This document shows, piece after piece, positions 59,267 to 64,000 of a DNA stretch of 64,000 nucleotides. Under the pieces are notes generated by a model, which saw only the letters and a list, made by a program, of their open reading frames with translations, did no database searches and was not told the DNA's origin. The position numbers and the translations under genes are program-made. This DNA comes from Paenibacillus turpanensis (GTDB lineage: Bacteria; Bacillota; Bacilli; Paenibacillales; YIM-B00363): NCBI RefSeq assembly GCF_011421635.1, contig NZ_WTLI01000008.1:124001-188000 (forward strand), given 5' to 3'. Within the stretch, counting starts at the first letter, position 1. Each line of letters opens with the position of its first letter.

Positions 59267-61078
59267 TTATCTTTTCTGGTTCGGGTTCACAGGCAGTCTA
59301 ATCGTAACGGTGGTTCCAACATGAAGCTTACTGGACAAGGTCAAGGTACCGCCGTGCTTTTCGATGATGTTTTGACTAATCATCAGGCCTAGTCCTGTCC
59401 CATCTTCTTTGGTCGTATAGAAGGCCTCGCCAACCTTTCGCAGCTCTTCTTCGCAAATGCCATTGCCTTGATCGGTAATGCGAATATGTATGCGGTTATG
59501 AGGCGCGTTATTCACTTCAATCGTTATACTCCCGCTGCCTTCCATTGCTTCCATGGCATTTTTGATCAGGTTCATAAAGACCTGCTTCATCTGGTCCGCA
59601 TCACAAATGATTTCAGGCAGCGAATCAGCGGCCTTTAATTCAATTTCGATTCCTTTGTCCTGGGCTGCAGCATTGTACAGGAGCTTAATTTCGGAAAGAA
59701 TGGTATCAATTCTTGCTGGCTGGAAGCGCGGCTCCGAGGGCTTAGCAAGTAGTAAAAACTCATTAACAATCCGGTTAATCCGGTCGACCTCGGACTTAAG
59801 TATGTCCATCTTCCCTTTCAACTGGGCCTCCTTTGACAGCAGAGAAACGTATCCGGATAACACGGTTAATGGATTACGAATCTCATGCGCAATGCCGGCA
59901 GCCAACTGTCCAACCATCATTAGCTTTTCAGAGTGCTGAAGCTTGCTCTTTATTGCGACAAGGCGTTTATAAAGTACGTAGGCTAGCGCAGTAATGAAAA
60001 ACATGAGTCCAAAATAATTTAAAACCGGGATGTGCCATTCCCCCAGGAGAAGGCTGTCCAGCAAATCGAGCCCTCCGAAGAGGCACATCACGAGTGTTCC
60101 AGCCATTACAATTTTGGCCTCCGTGCTCCCAATTCGGGCATAATGCCAAATTTGGATAAGCACGATCAAGATGGAGCTGGCAATTACCAGCTGGTAAAGC
60201 ATCAACGCCATCGGCATATCGATAATATCGAATGCAATGAAGAGCGGTATGAAGCAGGAGAATGCAAGATGAATTAGACTAAGCTTGCGCAAGATGCCTT
60301 TCCAGCCGCGTCCAAAGAAATGGGTAATAAAGATGAGCAGGAACGTTTCACCAAAGAAAAACGAGGTGAGTTCGATCCATTCCCACAACCGGCTTTTATC
60401 GTAATAAAGATAAATAATATGTATTCGGGTTATGGTATTGACGCCAAGGAAAAAGGTAAAGCACGCAAACGAAAGAAAATACACCTGCCCGCGATAAATA
60501 CTGTATAAGTAAGCCGCTATTACCGCAAACAGCATGTAAAATACGCCGATTACCAATTGATCGGTATCCTTGAACAACCAATATGTAATAATATCGCTTC
60601 GTGAATCGATATACGGCTCGTTAAGAGTGCCGATGAACCGTTCGTCAGAATATAAGTGAAACACTACGGTTTGTCCAAGCTGGTCTTCCGACAGCGAAAT
60701 GATGCGGACCGGTGTTCCTTCGTACCGGGCGATCTTGGATTCACTCATGTCACCAAAGCTATAAAGCAAGGTACCGCTCTCCGAATACATTTCGAATTTA
60801 TGGTAACCTTGAAAGACGAGGCTTGGATCCCGCCAATCTCCCTCGGGAAGTGTCGTGCGCAGCCATAGATGATGCCTCTCTTCCCGTCCTGGGGGAGTAC
60901 GAGGGGCATCGATGGTTTGCCAGGGCTCATCGTCATATCGGTATTCCCATTGATGAATGGGAGCTGCGTCGCTGCTGCTTGGCGTATTTTCGATATAGAG
61001 TCGAAATGCTAAAAGCAGCATGAGAAGCACGAAAAAAATGATAAGTAGGGGGTAACTCTTACTTTTATTTGTTGTCAT
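59267..61078 (-). CDS. 7TM sensor histidine kinase (KinB-like)
   Basis: A 603-residue kinase. A membrane anchor (about 10-30), an extracellular domain of about 150 residues with a jelly-roll pattern (7TMR-DISM type, WLRTTLPEGDWRDPSLVFQG), seven membrane segments (about 190-390), then HisKA with phospho-His398 in IAHEIRNPL and an HATPase domain with NLIKNAMEAM and GTGLGLMISQNIIEKHGG. The ATG at 61078 has GGAGG upstream. No response-regulator gene is next to it, as for sporulation phosphorelay kinases (KinA-E type); feeding Spo0F is possible but unproven. Confidence 0.88.
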   Translation of the reverse strand: MTTNKSKSYPLLIIFFVLLMLLLAFRLYIENTPSSSDAAPIHQWEYRYDDEPWQTIDAPRTPPGREERHHLWLRTTLPEGDWRDPSLVFQGYHKFEMYSESGTLLYSFGDMSESKIARYEGTPVRIISLSEDQLGQTVVFHLYSDERFIGTLNEPYIDSRSDIITYWLFKDTDQLVIGVFYMLFAVIAAYLYSIYRGQVYFLSFACFTFFLGVNTITRIHIIYLYYDKSRLWEWIELTSFFFGETFLLIFITHFFGRGWKGILRKLSLIHLAFSCFIPLFIAFDIIDMPMALMLYQLVIASSILIVLIQIWHYARIGSTEAKIVMAGTLVMCLFGGLDLLDSLLLGEWHIPVLNYFGLMFFITALAYVLYKRLVAIKSKLQHSEKLMMVGQLAAGIAHEIRNPLTVLSGYVSLLSKEAQLKGKMDILKSEVDRINRIVNEFLLLAKPSEPRFQPARIDTILSEIKLLYNAAAQDKGIEIELKAADSLPEIICDADQMKQVFMNLIKNAMEAMEGSGSITIEVNNAPHNRIHIRITDQGNGICEEELRKVGEAFYTTKEDGTGLGLMISQNIIEKHGGTLTLSSKLHVGTTVTIRLPVNPNQKR

Positions 61079-61218
61079 CGGACCTCCGAAGGATCTTTGC
61101 AAAAATATCTTGTATAATATTCTCAAAAAAATGTCAAACTCCTTCATTCATCGACATTTTTCAACAAGAATTCTTGCGGCTGCGGCAGGTTGAAGCTGGC
61201 CAGGGGTTCTTTTGCAAC

Positions 61219-61259
61219 TAAAAAAACGATGCGGTGTAAGAGGCGTTACAGCGCATCGT
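61219..61259 (-). terminator. Terminator of the amidase gene
   Basis: On the minus strand ACGATGCG and CGCATCGT pair and are followed by seven T, 29 bases after the amidase stop. Confidence 0.85.
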
Positions 61260-61287
61260 CTTTATGAAGAGAGGACCTTATGTCCGA

Positions 61288-62742
61288 TTAGGCTTTGTCA
61301 AGGACAGGAGCTTTTCTGCGTGCCCGGAGCTGCTCGAAGGCGTAAGCAAGCCGGATCAGCGCCGGTTCCGTGAATGCGCCGCCGGTAAAAGTGATACCAA
61401 AAGGCATGCCGTCCTTCAGGTAACCGCCAGGCACGGCGATCGACGGGTAGCCTGCTTTTGCGGCAATGCCCGCACCGGTTGATTTCGGGAACAGCAGTGC
61501 ATCCAAGCTGTGCTGCCGAAGCACAAGATCTATGCCTTCTTCACGGGAAAGGCGAATGTCCTTAAGCCGGTCTTCAATATAACGCGGCTCTGTTAACGTG
61601 CCTGAGGTTTCTTCGGACCATTTTAGAATCGACTGCCCGTACTTCAGCATGTTCACGGGATCTGCTTCGTTAAAGGCAATAAGCTCTTGAAGGGAATGGA
61701 CCGGCAGCTTCGGAGATACACGCTGCAAATAGAAATTCAAATCAGCTTTAAACTCGTAACGGAACACCTCAGAGCGGTAGGAGTTCAGCTCTTCGGCTGT
61801 CGCGATGTCCGCCGGATCAACGATCACAGCGCCGGCGGAAGCCATCTCCTGAAGCAGGCTGTCAAACAGCGCACGCTCCTCTTCGCTGAGCTTGTCGTGA
61901 TAGATTTTGCGCGGTACACCGATTCTCGCACCTTGGAGGCCGTCCCGATCGAACCAGCCGCGCAGATCGGTAAGGGGGTGAGCGATGGAGCTGCCTGTAA
62001 TCGGGTCGTTCGCATCCACCCCGCAAAGCGCTGCAAATAAGATTGCGGCATCAGCTACCGTACGCGCCATTGGGCCTGCCGTATCCTGGCTGTGGGCCAG
62101 AGGAATGACTCCGCTGCGGCTGATGCGGCCGACGGTAGGTTTGATGCCTACGATGGAGTTTTGAGTGGCCGGGCTTAGGATGGAACCGGAGGTTTCGGTG
62201 CCGACTGCAGCCGCTGCGAAGCCGGCAGCTACAGCGACACCGCTCCCCGTACTGGAGCCCCCGGCAAAGAAGGATTGTCCATACGGATTCAGTACTTGAC
62301 CTCCCCGCGAGCTGTAGCCGGCTGTCATTCCTTCGGCCATGTAATTGGCCCATTCGGTCATGTTGGCCTTGCCAAGAATAATTGCTCCGGCTTTACGGAG
62401 TTTCCGGACGAGGAAAGCGTCCTGCGCGGCGTAATGACCGGCGAGAGCAAGCGAGCCTGCACTTGTGTGCATGCGGTCTGCAGTATCAATGTTGTCCTTA
62501 AGCAGGATCGGGATGCCGTGCAGCGGACCGCGAAGCAATCCTTGCCGACGCTCGGCGTCCGCTGCCTCGGAAAGAGCAAGGGCATCCGGATTCAGCTCGA
62601 GCACACTGTTTAATCGAGGTCCCTGCCGGTCAAATGTAGCGATGCGCTCCATATAAAGCTGAATAAGCTCATACGAAGTTATTTTCTTTTTCTCCAGTGC
62701 AATCTGGAGGTCTGAAATCGTTGCTTCCTCAATATTCTTCAT
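61288..62742 (-). CDS. Amidase-signature family hydrolase
   Basis: A 484-residue amidase. The ATG at 62742 has GGCGGGGA 8 bases upstream; a 22-codon longer frame has no ribosome site. The Ser-cisSer-Lys system is recognisable: Lys82 in LLKDN, the serines in GGSSTGSG (usually GGSSGGSG, here with Thr), and the nucleophile in GTETSGSI. IGIKPTVGRISR and DTAGPMARTV complete the signature. The family hydrolyses diverse amides; GatA function is unlikely because no gatB/gatC is nearby. It is monocistronic and probably a general amidase; the natural substrate is unknown. Confidence 0.9.
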   Translation of the reverse strand: MKNIEEATISDLQIALEKKKITSYELIQLYMERIATFDRQGPRLNSVLELNPDALALSEAADAERRQGLLRGPLHGIPILLKDNIDTADRMHTSAGSLALAGHYAAQDAFLVRKLRKAGAIILGKANMTEWANYMAEGMTAGYSSRGGQVLNPYGQSFFAGGSSTGSGVAVAAGFAAAAVGTETSGSILSPATQNSIVGIKPTVGRISRSGVIPLAHSQDTAGPMARTVADAAILFAALCGVDANDPITGSSIAHPLTDLRGWFDRDGLQGARIGVPRKIYHDKLSEEERALFDSLLQEMASAGAVIVDPADIATAEELNSYRSEVFRYEFKADLNFYLQRVSPKLPVHSLQELIAFNEADPVNMLKYGQSILKWSEETSGTLTEPRYIEDRLKDIRLSREEGIDLVLRQHSLDALLFPKSTGAGIAAKAGYPSIAVPGGYLKDGMPFGITFTGGAFTEPALIRLAYAFEQLRARRKAPVLDKA

Positions 62743-63024
62743 TAAAAAATCCCCGCCTTTTTCAACCATTGCTATCTTACTTTTCTCATACGCCACGGAT
62801 TTGGACAAGAGTTCATTTTACTTAAATCAAGATTTAGCTCGATTAAGGCGAAGCGCCAATATGGTTACTTGTAATCTTTTCTTTTCCTTTGGATGGAGAC
62901 GGAAGGGTTTCCAAGCTAAGCAACGTATTATAAAAGGAAGGAATTAGGAAATCTGTTTTGGGAAGAATTACGTTTTCAACAATAAAATCGTGCAGTGAAC
63001 AGCGAAAGGCAGGGGAGATCACGA

Positions 63025-63993
63025 GTGGAAATTCAACATGCAGTGAATGTAGTAGAGCGCATTCGTTCTAACATACAGAAGGTGCTGGTAGGAAAGAAAG
63101 AGGTTGTCGATTTGCTGCTAACGGCGCTGCTGGCTAACGGACATACGCTGTTAGAGGATGTTCCGGGAACGGGGAAAACATTGCTGGCTAAAGCACTGGC
63201 CACATCGATCGACGGGAGGTTTAAGCGGCTTCAGTTTACGCCGGATTTGCTGCCTTCCGATTTGACAGGGATTCATTATTACAATCAAAAATCAGGGGAA
63301 TTTGAATTCCGCCCGGGACCGGCGTTTACAAACATCCTGCTGGCGGATGAAATTAACCGGGCTACGCCGAGAACGCAGTCGAGCCTCTTGGAATGTATGG
63401 AAGAACGGCAAATTTCATTGGATGGTGCCACACATCGGCTGGAAGCGCCCTTTCTGGTTATCGCCACGCAAAATCCGGTCGATAACCAGGGGACGTTTCC
63501 GCTTCCGGAGGCGCAGCTTGACCGTTTTATGATGAAGATCCATATGGGTTATCCGACGTCTGAGGAGTCCGTACAAATTTTGCGCAGATTTCGTGAATCC
63601 AGTCCGCTTGAGGAGCTGCAGCCGGCCGTCACTGCATCCGAGGTGACGGATGCCCAGCGGTACACCGCTGCTGTTGAAGTGAGCGAGGAGCTGCTTGGGT
63701 ATATCGTGCGGATTGCAGAAGCATCGCGCAAGCAGTCGGATGTGCTGCTAGGCGTTAGCCCCCGCGGCGCTCAGGCGCTGCTGAAGGCATCTCAGGCGTA
63801 TGCCGTTATCCAAGGTAGGCCTTTTGTGACGCCGGATGATGTCAAGGCTGTCGCTATCCCAGTGCTCGCACACCGGCTGCTGCTGCAGCATTCGATGCGG
63901 ATCCGAGATAACAAAGCGGAGGAGCTTGTGCGAAAGCTGTTGAACGAAATCGAGGTTCCGGCAGAACCGTCAGCGTTTGCGAAGCGCGGGTAA
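63025..63993 (+). CDS. MoxR-family AAA+ ATPase
   Basis: A 322-residue ATPase of the MoxR subgroup, a chaperone-like factor for metal insertion or assembly. Walker A is VPGTGKTLL with Lys51; Walker B is LLADEINRA; sensor 1 lies in VIATQNPVDNQGTFPLPEAQLDRF, a MoxR signature, and sensor 2 in GVSPRGAQALL. The GTG at 63025 has GGGGAG 7 bases upstream; a GTG 30 bases earlier is weaker. Usual partners (a DUF58 protein and a transglutaminase) would lie beyond the right edge. Confidence 0.93.
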   Translation: MEIQHAVNVVERIRSNIQKVLVGKKEVVDLLLTALLANGHTLLEDVPGTGKTLLAKALATSIDGRFKRLQFTPDLLPSDLTGIHYYNQKSGEFEFRPGPAFTNILLADEINRATPRTQSSLLECMEERQISLDGATHRLEAPFLVIATQNPVDNQGTFPLPEAQLDRFMMKIHMGYPTSEESVQILRRFRESSPLEELQPAVTASEVTDAQRYTAAVEVSEELLGYIVRIAEASRKQSDVLLGVSPRGAQALLKASQAYAVIQGRPFVTPDDVKAVAIPVLAHRLLLQHSMRIRDNKAEELVRKLLNEIEVPAEPSAFAKRG

Positions 63994-64000
63994 GATTCAA

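Noticed and set aside
61288..62742. Amidase as GatA of the tRNA amidotransferase
   Set aside because: No gatC or gatB beside it, and the loop GGSSTGSG differs from the usual GatA form.
1..64000. CRISPR arrays, tRNA or rRNA genes, insertion sequences, prophage
   Set aside because: No regularly spaced repeats, tRNA cloverleaf sequences, rRNA cores, transposase or integrase domains were found by reading.

Overview
The window reads as chromosomal DNA from a spore-forming, aerobic, plant-polysaccharide-degrading Firmicute of the Paenibacillus type. The evidence is the strong AGGAGG-like ribosome sites, frequent TTG and GTG starts, lipoproteins with Gram-positive lipoboxes, an SLH-anchored surface enzyme, TGTCGAA (Spo0A-type) sites, cre-like sites, and families typical of Bacillales (HemAT, OpuD, DUF1292, UPF0316, Btr, YuiH, DUF3231). 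I saw no rRNA, tRNA, insertion sequence, prophage or CRISPR array. The assignment comes from reading the sequence, not from a database search.

Layout. 1-9.9 kb: end of a leucyl aminopeptidase, a diguanylate cyclase, two MFS exporters, a serine hydrolase, a YuiH-type molybdoenzyme, a MerR/MFS divergent pair, and a short zone of decayed fragments. 10-20 kb: a HemAT-type globin chemoreceptor, then an arabino-oligosaccharide locus (ArsR-type regulator divergent from binding protein, two permeases and two GH43 enzymes), then a second diguanylate cyclase. 20-30 kb: an FAD oxidoreductase/DUF3231 pair, an HAD phosphatase behind a structured leader followed by a UgpBAE-like importer, a BCCT osmolyte transporter and small conserved genes. 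30-35.4 kb: a TetR gene and a Fur-box-flanked siderophore locus (Btr-type regulator, two FecCD permeases, binding lipoprotein). 35.7-43.5 kb: a metallo-beta-lactamase-fold remnant, a cupin, DUF421, then LytS/LytT next to acsA-DUF485-actP for acetate use. 43.6-48.6 kb: a ZTP riboswitch in front of a TRIC/UPF0126 gene, then a GGDEF-EAL membrane protein overlapping a solute-binding lipoprotein. 49-59 kb: a 2133-residue surface protein combining pectin methylesterase and pectate lyase, a metallophosphoesterase and a GH10 xylanase. 59-64 kb: a sensor kinase, an amidase and a MoxR ATPase.

How it fits together. Pectin, arabinan and xylan breakdown outside the cell (48-59 kb and 12-18 kb) feeds ABC importers. 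Pectin demethylation and deacetylation would release methanol and acetate, and the acsA/actP block could use the acetate. None of the three ABC importers has its own ATPase, so each must borrow one encoded elsewhere. Three c-di-GMP enzymes are present. One is translationally tied to a sugar-binding-type lipoprotein with no permease, which is the best candidate here for an undescribed signalling unit. Candidate cre sites precede the arabinan, acsA, GGDEF-EAL and pectinase genes, suggesting common carbon-catabolite control.
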